This document shows, one piece after another, positions 22,788-34,288 of a stretch of DNA of 64,000 bases. This DNA comes from Lates calcarifer (lineage: Eukaryota > Chordata > Actinopteri > Centropomidae). The translations under genes and the position numbers were made by a program. Where the stretch lies: positions 4,800,892 through 4,864,891 of the forward strand of contig NC_066836.1 in NCBI RefSeq assembly GCF_001640805.2, given 5' to 3'. Below the pieces are notes generated by a model. That model searched no databases, was not told the DNA's origin, and saw only the letters and a program-made list of their open reading frames with translations. Within the stretch, counting starts at the first letter, position 1; each line of letters starts with the position of its first letter.

Positions 22788-22850
22788 GGACTCCACACCA
22801 GTACGTTCAAACACTGCACAGCATGCATAAGGCTTTGGAGAGTCGAGAAA
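22788..22850 (+). pseudogene. decayed copy of exon 2 3' half (c9)
   Basis: GGACTCCACACCAGTACG is followed by TTCAAACACTGCACAGCA (15 of 16 bases of CCAACACTGCACAGCA) and by CTTTGGAGAG, exactly as in exon 2. Small indels between blocks break the frame and the donor is absent. Upstream sequence is purine-rich as for c7. Confidence 0.7.
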
Positions 22851-22947
22851 AATGGATGGGTGGAGGGAGTGGAGGGAGTGGAGGGGGAGGGAGCGATGGA
22901 ATGGACGAACAGCGTGATGAGACATGGAAGAAGAAGAAGAGAATGAT

Positions 22948-23015
22948 GAGTGACAACTCCTCACAGTGATGACTGCCACACTGCAGAGTATAAAATGCAC
23001 TACGGCGAGATCAGA
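22948..23015 (+). pseudogene. decayed copy of exon 2 3' half (c10)
   Basis: GAGTGACAACTCCTCAC matches GAGCGACAACTCCTCAC of exon 2 at 16 of 17 bases, followed by CAGTGATGACTGCCACACTG, which corresponds to CAGTGGTCCAACACTG with insertions. Similarity fades after 22985. No donor. Confidence 0.65.
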
Positions 23016-26000
23016 TACGGCGAATTCAGAGGCCTGAAAGACAGAAGAAAGAGATAAATAACCAAAGACAGAGGGATGGATGGTTCTCCTAACTTATTAC
23101 TTTAAACTGGAGTAAGAGAAGAGGAGGGGAAAACAAGGGATGTGGTGAAGAAACTGCATGGAATATAAAGACAGAGTGGTAGATATTGCATTATACTGTA
23201 GAGAGAAGAGAAATGAGTTTGTGAAAATGATGCAGGAGGATACAAGGAAAGGATTTAATTGGTAAAAAAAAGGTTCTTATTCACAAATAATGTGAAAAAT
23301 GAAATCAGAGCCAAAGCTGTGGTATATGAAATGTTGATGTTTCTGGCATAATCACAGGGTCACATTGATTCAATCCAATTCTCTGTGGTAGATCGAAAGC
23401 TCAAGCTGACTTTTATCATTACTCAGGCAGCCAAAGCCATTGATATCAGTTTAATTTGACCCTGCTTCACACAGATGAGAGTCTATACAGAGGGATGTAG
23501 ACAAAGAGGAAGGAACAGAGTGGGCACATTTTTAAGAGACCTTTTTAAAGCTACATGGAAGTGAACAGAAATAGGGGGAAAAAACAAAGTAAAGGAACAA
23601 AAGAAGAAGAAAAACAGCTTGGTTCCAGTGGAGCAGAGCAAAATGAGTGTCCTGCAACTATAACTGCCTAGATAAAGATAAAGCAAAGCAGGAAATTAAT
23701 TGTTATGGGACACAAAGCCCAGTTGTGTTTATTAAAGCAGATGCAATGACAAAAGAAATGTTTTTTACAACTAATCCTGTCCTGTATTAATCTGAGCGTG
23801 AACATTTAGAGCAAAGGAACCTGCATCTCCATGGCAAAAATAAATGATCTGATATCTGTAGCCAATTCAAGATATTTTGATACATTTTAATTCCTTAATT
23901 CTAGATAATTTATTTTAAGACCCTTTTAAGGAACCACAGACACCCTGGAGGGAATGTGTGGGAGTGGATGGATGGATGGATGGATGGAGGGGAGGAAAAA
24001 AGACCTAGTGTTGCTAATAGAAGAGATTAGACAGCTAGAAAAGCATGAAAACAGATGGGTTCTTAAATTAATGCTTGACTACCAAGAGACAAAGAGAGAG
24101 GGACATTGAGACAAAAGGGACGGACACGGGGGAGATAAAGACTAGCAGAGAGAAACCAAAGCACTAAAATCAAGACAGAGAAAGTGAAACAAACAAGGAC
24201 ATTGCATTTATATATTTGCTTTTAGCTGATGCTCTCATCCAGAACAATTTAAACTAGCCGACAATTAGCATTAATACAGGACACCAGTGAGGACTGTCAG
24301 AGTTTCTTCCTAGGTGACTCAACAGCTTTAGAGCGGGTGAGTAAGACTGCTCAAGAGTCTGCTAACAGTTCACTTGACATTGTGGTTTGGTCAACTGAAC
24401 TGCAGGCTCTGGGAGTAGGCAGGCTTTTAACTACTGAACTCCAGACTAGGGCTGAGTGATGTAAACAATATGAACACAGATCAGAGCAGGACATTTTTTT
24501 GATATGAAAATGAGAAACTTCAATAAACTGTTATAGGTTAAACTGCTCTACAACATACTGATAACCCATTCCCAACATTAGAAACAGAGCCGTGTCTATC
24601 CTGTTATCTAGCAGTGTTTTGGCAGTGGATAGTCTCCTTCCTGAAACAGGGATTGACGGTCAACAGTCAGCAACCTTAAAGTTAAAAAGCTGTTGCAGGT
24701 AAACAAAACACCAAGGCTTTGTGGTGTTGATACTTTGACTAAAGTTTGGCTACAGTATGAATGAGGCAGTGTCAAACTGACTAAACTAACATTTAGTGTT
24801 TCCAACACAAAACAGTAACAGTAAACAGTCAACTGAGCCAAATATATTAAAAACAAACCTTAAAATGTGAACATACATCCCTCTGGATGCTTGACATCTG
24901 TTTGTTTCTAACATGTTTTTCTGTGCAGTAAACAAAGTTTGTCCTGATGTTACATAATTTATGTGCATCTTTGCAAACTGTGCAACAGTTGGATGGAATT
25001 GGATTGTACTTTACCGCCACAAGTTAGATCGAATGCTCTCACCAACAGCATTACAAAACATTTATACAAGATGAGCACAAAGTCTGAAATACATATTACA
25101 TAATGTGGATACAAAAATATAAAGATTACCTTCCTCCATCCTGAAAGGATTATATGACAGTGGCACAAATAGAGCACTGTATATTCACTTGCTAGCCAAC
25201 GATTAACTTTCAGCTGGAGAAATGAGGATAAATGAAGATATTTGTTTTGGTTGGTTGTTCGTGACTAAAAATTAAACTCTTTTGGGAAAACTCAAAAACT
25301 TTCTTGTATGATTCAGGAACTAATCCAAGGTTATCCAGCACTGAAAGCATATACATCTGCCCACTTCAAGAACTTTACCTTTTTCATGTTTCCACCTGTG
25401 CCTCCACTACATAACACTCTCTTACTTCAAGGACCATGATATATACATATAAGCTGTGTTCAGTACATAAAATTTCACAACGCCAGGCACATGGCTTACA
25501 CAGAGAAGTGAAACCACAGTGCTCAGACAATAAAAGTAGACCTGCAGTGCAAATACTCATAATTTGAGGTTTGCAAACACATTTCCTGACCAGCATAAAA
25601 ATCATATATTTGCTCCCAGTCCATCTATAATTTTATTTATTTGTCATGTGTGGTTTTCTTCCTTTCCATAAAAGCATATCAGCAGACATCAGACAGGCTA
25701 TCTGCCTCAGTATAATTTAACAAGGTAATGGCTCTCTGGTGATTTACAAACCATGGTAGACGGGAATGCTCTTGCCTAGTGGGGGGATATTGAGTAGGCA
25801 GACTTTAACTGTGGTTAAAATGAGTCTAACTGGTAAATCATTTAATTAAAAATGCACACTAAGCACTTTTGAAGTTTATAGTGTTAAACAATCTCAAGTG
25901 AAACAAGCACAACACAGGAAATAATGAAAGTGATGGTAAGATCCCCACTCAGGCTCCCAGAGAACGAGACAAACTGACAGTGACTGCTCACAACACAGAG

Positions 26001-26834
26001 CGAGACGGTACTCCACATGCAGGGCGTGAGTTGTTTTTTGACATTTTCTGAAAAACTATTGATCCACATCGCATCAGTCAAAGTTTTCTTGGTGTCTGGG
26101 AAGGCTCTCTGGAGAATGTATTAACAACAACCATCACAGGGCTGAAAGACTGCAGGAGAGACTTTTGAAATCTAGCACTTGAAAGGAGGCTTTTTCTATA
26201 TTTTCTCTTTGTATCATCTAAACTCTGTATTTTGCCGTGTGTCCTTAAAATAATCACATGTAATGGCAGACAAGCTCAAGGAGAAGAAAGAGACAGGTGC
26301 ACAGAGAATTCAAAGTTAAATAAAACCCAATTTATTTTTGAGGTTAATGAAGTAAATGTATGAAAAACATCTCCCGTGTGATTCTGAAATTGGCCTTTCG
26401 CTTTCCTCCCATAGAAAGAAAAAATAAAAATCTGTAAACTAGACATAAAACAGTAGAGACATGCATACCTTAGTAGTGTGTGTGTGTGTGTGTGTGTAAT
26501 TCTTAGGTGCAGTCTTTTTATTTTTAATTTAGTGAATAAACATTTGGGCTTTTTTTAGGTTGTGCCGAAACACAGATCCATAGAAAGAAAAATAAAAAGA
26601 CTGCAGTGGAGTTGAGACTGTGTGGGTTTTTCCCTCTGATGTTTACCTGCTGTCCACTACATTACGATTGCAGTTTTCCTTTAGTTGTGCTACAATCCTT
26701 CATTTTAACCGTAAACTGGTTGACCCCAGAGTCCTAACCTGGGGGGAATAATTTGACACGGCAAATTATTCACTTTTTTTTGCCCAGGGGCAGATGAAAA
26801 GGTCGATATGACTTTCATGTCTCTGCACCAAAAA

Positions 26835-27092
26835 TGAAGCCACAGTCAGTAGATGGTTAGCTTAGCATAGACGAAGACCAGAACGAGCCAGCCTTGCTCT
26901 GTCCAAATGGAAACAAACCTGCTTTCCAGCTCCTGTTTTCCTGTCCCCAGTCTTTGCTTGAAGCTGATTTAACCATCTCCTGACTCCACCTTCAGATCTA
27001 ACGCACAGATATGAGACTGGTATCGACCTTCTCTTAACTCTCAGCAAGGCAACAAATAAGCACATTTCCCAAAATGTCTAACTCTTCCTTTA
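26835..27092 (+). repeat. dispersed repeat family B, copy 2
   Basis: It contains GCCACAGTCAGTAGATGG, TTAGCTTAGCATAGACGAAG, CCTTGCTCTGTCCAAATGGA and ends with CCAAAATGTCTAACTCTTCC. It shares the TTAGCTTAGCATA core and its order with the copy near 14386. Confidence 0.7.
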
Positions 27093-27884
27093 AAGTAACC
27101 TCTTGCACAAGTACAGATGGACCACAAAAGCTCACTCTGCCTGTATAAAAATAGAATAATGGAAAGTCCTGCGCACACATACCACACCCCCACAATCAAA
27201 GTTAGTTAAATGAAAACACTATGAGGACATAAAGGGTCATCAGGAAGAGAGGTGAAAATATTCTCACTCTCTACTTTGCATGAATCTGATCCTTTAGCTT
27301 AAATAAATGAGCAGTGAAGCAGCTGAAAGCAGCAGGCTGATACAGTGACAGCCATTATTATAATTGCTTCCTTGACTTTTTTTCTGTAAAGGTGAGTAAA
27401 GATGAGAAAATAATCTATGCTCCAGCATTATACATTTTACCCTGTGGTACTTTCCTTTTAATCCTTTTGCACCAGGCTGAGCAGCCAGCATGAGCAGTGT
27501 CTTCTCTAGGTAATCTAGCTCTTAGGATGTGTCATCGGTCAGTGTTATTTACCAGAAATCCCCAATGGACATTTTTCACTTCTGTAAATACTACATGGCA
27601 GGATTTCATTGGCATGTTGCGCGAAGCTGATACACCGTTGGGAACATTTCTCTCTCAAGTTTCAACTGGAACTAATGCCTCCTTGCTTCAATTTGCACCA
27701 CCTTGGGCAAAGTGTGCTTCATCTCACTCCGTTTGCCTCCTTCCATTGATTTTGCATATATTTGCGCTGCCGCCTCTAAATGATTATTTTTTAATTCTGT
27801 CTGAAGGTGGAGTGAGTGAGATGAGTGGATTGAGAGGGGAAAAAGAGGTGGAGGGGAAAGGTGGATAAAACAGACAGAGGTGTG

Positions 27885-28020
27885 TGTTTATCAAGTGTTT
27901 CATAGTTGGCACACTGATCCGAGATCAATTGACGCTCTCAGATCAGCGGGGACGGTATGATCAAGGGAAGCCTGCGGTCACTGAACCCAGATCAGCTGTC
28001 GGAAAGGACGGATAATTAGG
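27885..28020. promoter_or_regulatory. candidate conserved noncoding block
   Basis: A compact, complex stretch with repeated GATC words (CTGATCCGAGATCAATTGAC, CTCAGATCAGCGGGG, CCCAGATCAGCTGTCGG) and GATAATTAGGG, set in purine-rich low-complexity sequence. CAGATCAGC occurs twice about 45 bases apart. The regulatory role is an inference. Confidence 0.2.
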
Positions 28021-28671
28021 GAGCTGGAGAGAATATTCAGAAACAGATGGGAGGATGGAGGCGACGTGTGGGAGAAAGAGAGAGAGACAGTGAAAGGAGG
28101 AAGAAGGGAGGCAGTCTCTTTGGATAAGAGTGTCAGCTAAATGCGTAAAATGTAGAACAAAATGAGCGAGTGAGAGAGGGGGAGAGGTGGAGAGAAAAGG
28201 AGAGGGCTAAACAGAAGAGGAAGGAAGGAGAGGAGATAGACAGATGGATTGGAAGAGGAGTGGAGGGCTGGAGGTGGGGGGGTAGAGTCAGAAGAGTCAG
28301 AAATATAAAAATATTGGTCTGTAACTGATGTACTTTGCTTCAGCAACATAGGTTTCTCCCCTGTCGTGCCCATAAAGCACATTTGAATTTTAGAGAGTTC
28401 TCGGCAGAGTGGAAACTTGGTTGGAAAGGCATAAGGAGGCAGGAGGCAGATGAAAAAGGAATATATGTATGTGCGCTCAGTGTGTGTTGTGAGAGAATTC
28501 CTCTCTTCCTGAATGTTTGAAGTTGAAAGAGCATGAGAAAGATTGAGGGAGGAGGAGGTGGAGAAAGAAGACAAGTAGGCGAAAATAGCTGCTGTGACCA
28601 GATCAACAGTTGGACCTTTAGGGAGTATCAAGTCTCGAGTTTGAGCTGCAGACAAGAACCACTGTCTGGCC

Positions 28672-28674
<3 letters not shown>

Positions 28675-28702
<28 letters not shown>
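28675..28702 (+). repeat. (CA)n microsatellite
   Basis: Uninterrupted CA dinucleotides for about 28 bases, the source of the minus-strand Cys/Val open frames nearby. Confidence 0.95.
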
Positions 28703-28706
<4 letters not shown>

Positions 28707-30379
28707 CCAGGCAACAAAGATACGCAGACGCACTGATGTACAAAAAGGTTTGCAAGCTGATAAGCAGATCCTGTACTCTGTATGTAATCAACACACACAT
28801 ACACACCCCGTCTTCTTAGCCGAAAGCCTTTCTGACAGCACTTAAAACCCCTTTACACCCCTGTACACACTGCATGTACACACTGCATGTACACACAACG
28901 TAGCACAGTCACAGGAGATGCTATTTGCAGAGGTATTTCTTTGACCTGTTGAAAGTTTTCAATTATGCTCAATATTCCACAGCAAAGAAACACAAGAGTC
29001 TCCTTGATATTTTAATGACACTACAGGGCTGCTGGAGACACTGCACAGTGCGCCAATGTCTATGACCAAAGCAGCTTATTTGTAGCTCAAATGTGGCTGT
29101 TTTCTGCTCTGCCAGTTTAACACACTGGTTCTAATTAGCTTAGTCTGACTCACTGGATGTAGAGTGTTGGTACAAGCCTGCCATTGGCTGCATATTTCAC
29201 ATGTCATTCTCCTCTCCTTCCACTATCTGCATATTCCTGTTTTAAAATCCTCATCTGTTCAGGAAACAGCAAAACAACCTCTGAGCTAACAACCTACACA
29301 CTGAAAATGGCAAGTTTAATAAAGATTTGGATTGTGCATTCTGGCAGGCTTGCCTGCTTCTTTTGCAGGGAATTGGCCATTTTAATGAGAGCGCTCACCA
29401 AGGCTAGTGCAGGGGCATTATCACTGCATCCTGGGTTTAGAGCTGCTCAAGGCGATTGTGATTGGCTTAAAGAAACACAAATAACTGATACCAAATGAAT
29501 ATTTAATGCTGCATTTAGTTTGTTATTGATTCATTTTATTTTGTTTGTCTATCATGACACATTTCACCTAAAGTAAAGCAGGAGATTGAATGCTGCAGTG
29601 TTCTGCTGCTAATATATGCCAATGGGAAGTACTGAATTAAAGTTAAGAAGGTACAGCATTTTGTGTTAAAACAAGCAAGTGCAGCTACAAAGTATCTGTC
29701 ATAAATGAGTTGCACCTTTTCAGTATGATGTCTGTGAAGATTCCTAATCATCCAGGTCATGGTTATCCAAGAAGGGCTGAAGGGATCGAACACAACCAAG
29801 TCCAAATGTCCTTGATTCAACACCACTTGGACGCTTTTCTATCTGCTTTCTGCTGAGCAACTCTGAATAATATTGGAAATTTGGCTGCCAAAGTGCAGAC
29901 TGCTTTATAGTAAGATGCTCTGTTTATGAAACACCGTAACTATTTCAACTTTATCTTTGAGAAACCATGTTTTTTTTCTGTCTGGTTAGCAGATGGCTCC
30001 AAATTCTGTGACACCCATAAGCCTCAGCTGACGTTGCTATGGAGAAAAACACAGTCTGCAGTAGCAAAATTCAGAATGTATCATTGTTACAAGTCAGTGT
30101 ACTGTATTTAAAAAAACAACTGAATGATTTAAACTCCAAAATGTTTTCTGTTTTCATTAGTTTTTTACAAATGCACACTATTTAACTTTAGCTTGTAGCT
30201 TTTGGTGCACCCAGCATTACATTGCATTCTCTTTTTTTAAAAGGATATTTTTGGACATTTTATGCCTTTTATTAGATAAAGACAGTGGAGAGATGACAGG
30301 AGAGAAAGAAAGAGATGCCACAAAGGTATCTAGCTGGACTTGGACAGGTGATGTTGTGGCTCATGGTTGCATGGTTTTA

Positions 30380-30615
30380 GGATGTACTCACACTAGGCCT
30401 AGATCCATGCCGTGCCTGATCATGTTTGACCTGAAAAGTCTAGTTCATTTGACTACTGTGACAGAGCACGGTATGCTGATCCATGCCCTGGGTCCGCTTG
30501 AAGAGGTGGGCTCAGGCACGGTTCGGTTGGACTCTGTGAAACGGTACACATCCAGAGTGAAAGCTAGCCATGCCTGAGCCTGGTACAGAGTAACCAGGCC
30601 TAGTGTGAGTACACC
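30380..30615. mobile_element. fold-back MITE-like element
   Basis: The left end GGATGTACTCACACTAGGCC and the right end GGCCTAGTGTGAGTACACC are inverted copies of each other apart from one extra base. TTA occurs at 30377-30379 and 30617-30619 and may be a target duplication, which would fit PIF/Harbinger-type insertion, with one unexplained G at the right edge. The 195-base interior has no coding potential. Its class is an inference. Confidence 0.65.
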
Positions 30616-31199
30616 GTTAACCTCTAAGCTATGGGCCTGCCCCTGGGTATTATCTTATGTATGTGCTCATCTTTTATACTGACAATTTCTGTTTTATTTG
30701 GACCACTTTTTTGCCTGTCGAGAAATGGATTTTTTCTGCTTTTCAACATTAGAAATCAGAGGAAGCGACTAGAACATAGACTTCCAAAAGACTTCCAAAA
30801 GTTTCAGTGTGTCAGAGGTTGTGAACTCTAAGCTTAGATGTTCAGAGTTTCATGTCCATCCAAGTCTTGGACGTGCTCCAAGTGTCAGTTGCCTAACATT
30901 TTTTTGAGAAAATGAACTATATTCAACAACTATATATTCCTCTACCCTACCACACACGCACACACACACACACACACATACACACACTGTCATCCATTAA
31001 TCCAGTTTATCTCAATAAAAATTCATTATATTCTTTCGCCCCCAGAAACCAAAGTGTGACCTATCGGCAGACTATTTATGGTGCTCACATTGCAGGCTAA
31101 ACAGGGCGAGGCACATGTACAATTTTCAGGGGCGATCGATGCGCCCCCGTAACTAGATATCATATAGTTTTTGAAAATCCATCACACCTGTACTCTCAA

Positions 31200-31806
31200 G
31201 CAATATACATCGTTTCTAATGAAAAAAAGAAGGAACAAAAAAAGCGAGAAAAGCCTGGAGTCAGAAAAGATTAGAAATGGGTGAGATGTAAGAGAGAGAG
31301 ACGAAGAAGAACAAGAGAGAGGGAAAGAGGGGAGATTGAGGAGAGATGAAGAGAAGAGAATTAAGGAGACTGATAGTTGAGCGCAGGGTCCAGAGGGCAT
31401 GGATAAGTGTGTGTGTGTGTGTGTGAGTGTGTGTGAGAGTGAGTGAGTGACCGACCATATGCCTCACACACACCCACACACACAGAGAGGGTAGCTCATG
31501 AAGACAGATGTAGTGACCTTGCTTAGTGATAAGGCATGAAGATAAAGTAGTGTTGGATGAAATAACTGAAAAATACCAAGAGAAACAGAGGTGTGTGTGT
31601 GAGTGTGTGTGTGTGTGTGTGGGAGTGCAATAGAGAAAGACAGGCGGATTGACAGATGGAGAGATGGAAAGACAGAGATAATAGTGAGACAGTAAGAAAG
31701 ACAAAGATGAAGAGACAAACAGACACAGATATGGCTCAATACTGAGAAAGGCAAATAAACAATAAGATAAGGCAAACAAAGGCTAACCATAACACAATAT
31801 TAAACT

Positions 31807-31850
<44 letters not shown>

Positions 31851-31860
31851 TTTGGACCAG
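31200..31860 (+). repeat. purine-rich and TG/CA microsatellite cluster
   Basis: Purine-rich stretches (31205-31390, 31560-31600, 31625-31710) alternate with TG runs (31407-31437, 31591-31621). A long AC run of about 23 units ends the cluster at 31813-31859. Minus-strand frames of up to 172 codons here are repeat translations, not genes. Confidence 0.85.
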
Positions 31861-32934
31861 CCTACACAATTTTCCAATCTAAAGATTTTCTGAATAAAAT
31901 AATTTAGTGACTTGTTTTTTTGTTTGTTTGTTTTGTTTACCCTCATTGTTTGTTCTCATGTCACTGCTAATGTTGTTGACAGTCTTGCTGCTGATTTGCA
32001 CACTGGCTAACATTGGTAGCTGCATTAGCATCGGATTCTTTGAGAAGAGGCCTTCTGGCTATTTGGCTAGTCAGAATGCTGTGTTACTGTTGATATAGTA
32101 GGAAAAGCTAAAACCTTGTTACAAAACTTAAAACTTAAAAACAAACATCTCCTCGCTAGCATGTTAGTTGACTGGCTAACATGATGCTAACAGCTTTTTC
32201 CTTTATTGTTTCTGTTGTTTTCATCTTGGTTCTGATAAGAGTTGTAGTGTTGTTAACAAAACTACAGCACAGCTAGAACTAGAGCTTGAACGTAACTATT
32301 AACTGCACGCATCCCTCTTAACTTAGAAAAGCCTACATTCAAAATTTCCATGAAACAGCCAAGAGAGGGACGTATGCAGGTAATCCATGGGGCCACTTTA
32401 TCTGTTATGCAACTGCAAACCCACACTGAGTCCCCATGTGTTACCTACGTCACACCCTCAGAAGCTTCCTCCATCTACTTCTAGCACCAATAACAATAGG
32501 CTACCTAATATATAGCGGTTAGCTGTCTCTTCTCAAACGTCAACTTCTCCTGTTTCAGAATTAAGACCGGGGACAAGACAAAAATAGTGCCACAGTAACT
32601 TAAAATAACTTTGAATGTGGAAACAAATCTATCAGACTATTCACTTTACTAAACCACAGTAGTATTTTGCAGGTATCTGCTTTCTTTTAGTCTGATTGTC
32701 GTACATTTAGTCATCATTTGTGGAGAGCCATCTCTGCATGATGGCGCCAGAGAACAAAGCTGGAAAGCCTTTATTAAGACAGAGAGATAGACTGTTAGAC
32801 ATCTAGATAGACAGGCAGATAGGAAGGTAGGGAGACAGACAGCAATCACACTGCACAAACACCGTAGAGGTCAATGCTATCACGGAAACGAGCGGTTATT
32901 TCGTCGCATTTCATCATCATCATCTATTTCGGTC

Positions 32935-33965
32935 GCTTGCGCTCGCTCTCTCTCTCTCTTTCATGGCTGGATTTCTCATTGATGACAAAGCCATTTATGT
33001 CTCTCTTATGTTCTCCTGCCTCCCTCCTCTTCATCCTCCCCCCACTTCCCTCCTCCTCCACCCGTCCCTCCCTGTCTCTCCCTTATTCTCCTTGCTATTT
33101 ATGCTTCCTCTGTTTTATTTTTCACAGTTTTTTTCTTTCTTGCACTTTCTTCCGTCTCTCATTCTCAATTTGCGTCTCCTCTCTTTACTCCCCTCTTTGT
33201 CTCTTTTTGCCTCGTTTGGGCTTACATCTCAGCTATTTTTTCCCTCCTCTCTCACCTCACCTTCATCGCTCCTCCTTCTCCTCCTCTTCCTCCTCTCTCT
33301 CTGTCTTACATCATTTTCTCTCACCTCTCCCCCTCCCTCCTCCTTTTCATTTTACCTTTCTCTTTTCCATGATTTAAATTCTGCACATCATCTTTCTTGC
33401 TTTCCTTTTTCCCTCTTGCTCTGCCCTCCCCATCCTTCCTCGACCTCCTTCACAGGCTCTCTTCCTCTTTTCCCGCCTCTCTTATTTTTCTCACTACATT
33501 CCCACTGCCTCTCCTTTTCTTTCCATTCTTTCTTTCCCTGCTTGCTCCAACTTGTGGCTTCCAAATTCTCTCCTCTCACTTTCCTTTTCATCCATTTCTC
33601 ACCTTTTTCCCCATTTCACTGCTCACTTTATGTACTTTTTTTCCTTTCTCACCCTTTCCCCTCTCTATATACCCTTTCTTCCTTTCCTTGTCTCCATCAC
33701 CCTCTTCCCTTTCTCTATGCATTCCCCCCTTGTGTGTTTTCCTTCTTCCCTTCCATTTCCGCTTGTCTTCTTTCCCTTCATATCTTATTTCCTACCTCCC
33801 CACCCGACACGCCTTCCTTCCTCAAACAACTACTCTTACTTTCTCTCCCTCATCTTTTTCCCTTGTTTCCTCCTCCCTTCCTCTGACTCCCTCCTCTCCT
33901 TCTGCCTGACCCTGTACACATCTTCCTCTCCTTCCTCATTCTCCTTTTTTTCCATCTTTACTCAG
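32935..33965 (+). repeat. 1 kb pyrimidine-rich tract upstream of exon 3
   Basis: Roughly 1,030 bases are strongly C/T-rich. The absence of A-rich stop codons produces overlapping frames of up to 307 codons rich in Ser, Phe, Leu and Pro, none with domain features or family resemblance. The tract ends about 170 bases before the exon 3 acceptor. It may bind polypyrimidine-tract proteins or pair with the purine-rich 5' part of the same intron; both are inferences. Confidence 0.9.
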
Positions 33966-34135
33966 TATCAAAGTTATAAAAGTTACAAAACAAGAACCAA
34001 ACCGCTACAGTAAATAAATAGTCATTTTAAAATGCCAGCTTTATGGGACTTAAATTTCCTTAAATGATTCATAAAGCAGATTATAAGTGCACATTTCTGA
34101 TTACTGACATTGTCTTCTTCTTCTTCCTCCCTCAG

Positions 34136-34288
34136 CGCTTAGAGATAACCGCATCCAGCTGCACCGCTCGACACCCACCGAGCTTTCCATCACCATCGCT
34201 GACGTGCAGCTGTCTGACGAGGGCGAGTACACCTGCTCCATCTTCACCATGCCAGTCCGTACCGCCAGAGCCACCGTCACCGTGCTAG
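34136..34288 (+). CDS. cadm3: cadm3 exon 3: second half of V-type Ig domain 1
   Basis: With the G from exon 2 this exon encodes ALRDNRIQLHRSTPTELS, ITIADVQLSDEGEYTCSIFT and MPVRTARATVTVL. DEGEYTC is the conserved DxGxYxC signature holding the second Ig cysteine, which pairs with the cysteine of LTCRV in exon 2. ALRDNRIQL and YTCSIFTMPVRTA match the CADM2/3 group closely as I recall them. The acceptor is CTTCCTCCCTCAG and the donor CTAG/GTGGGT. Length is 153 bases, phase 1 at both ends, so exons 2 and 3 each can be skipped in frame but only together complete the domain. Confidence 0.95.
   Translation, partial: RLEITASSCTARHPPSFPSPSLTCSCLTRASTPAPSSPCQSVPPEPPSPC

Larger units (their letters stand above)
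18323..34135 (+). other. cadm3: cadm3 intron 2
   Basis: A 15.8 kb intron beginning GTGAGG and ending CCTCCCTCAG. Its first 5 kb is purine-rich and contains a set of decayed copies of the 3' half of exon 2. The middle holds repeat copies of families A and B and a fold-back element, and the end is a 1 kb pyrimidine tract. The parts 18420-20050, 23050-26800 and 34000-34135 show ordinary intronic sequence; within them I noticed T-rich runs at 19933-19959 and 20348-20371 and a (GGAT)n run at 23968-23987. No second gene was seen on either strand. Confidence 0.85.

Noticed and set aside
32963..33886. 307-codon open frame
   Set aside because: It lies wholly in a pyrimidine tract, translates to Ser/Phe/Leu/Pro low complexity, and overlapping frames are also open, so absence of stops is due to composition.
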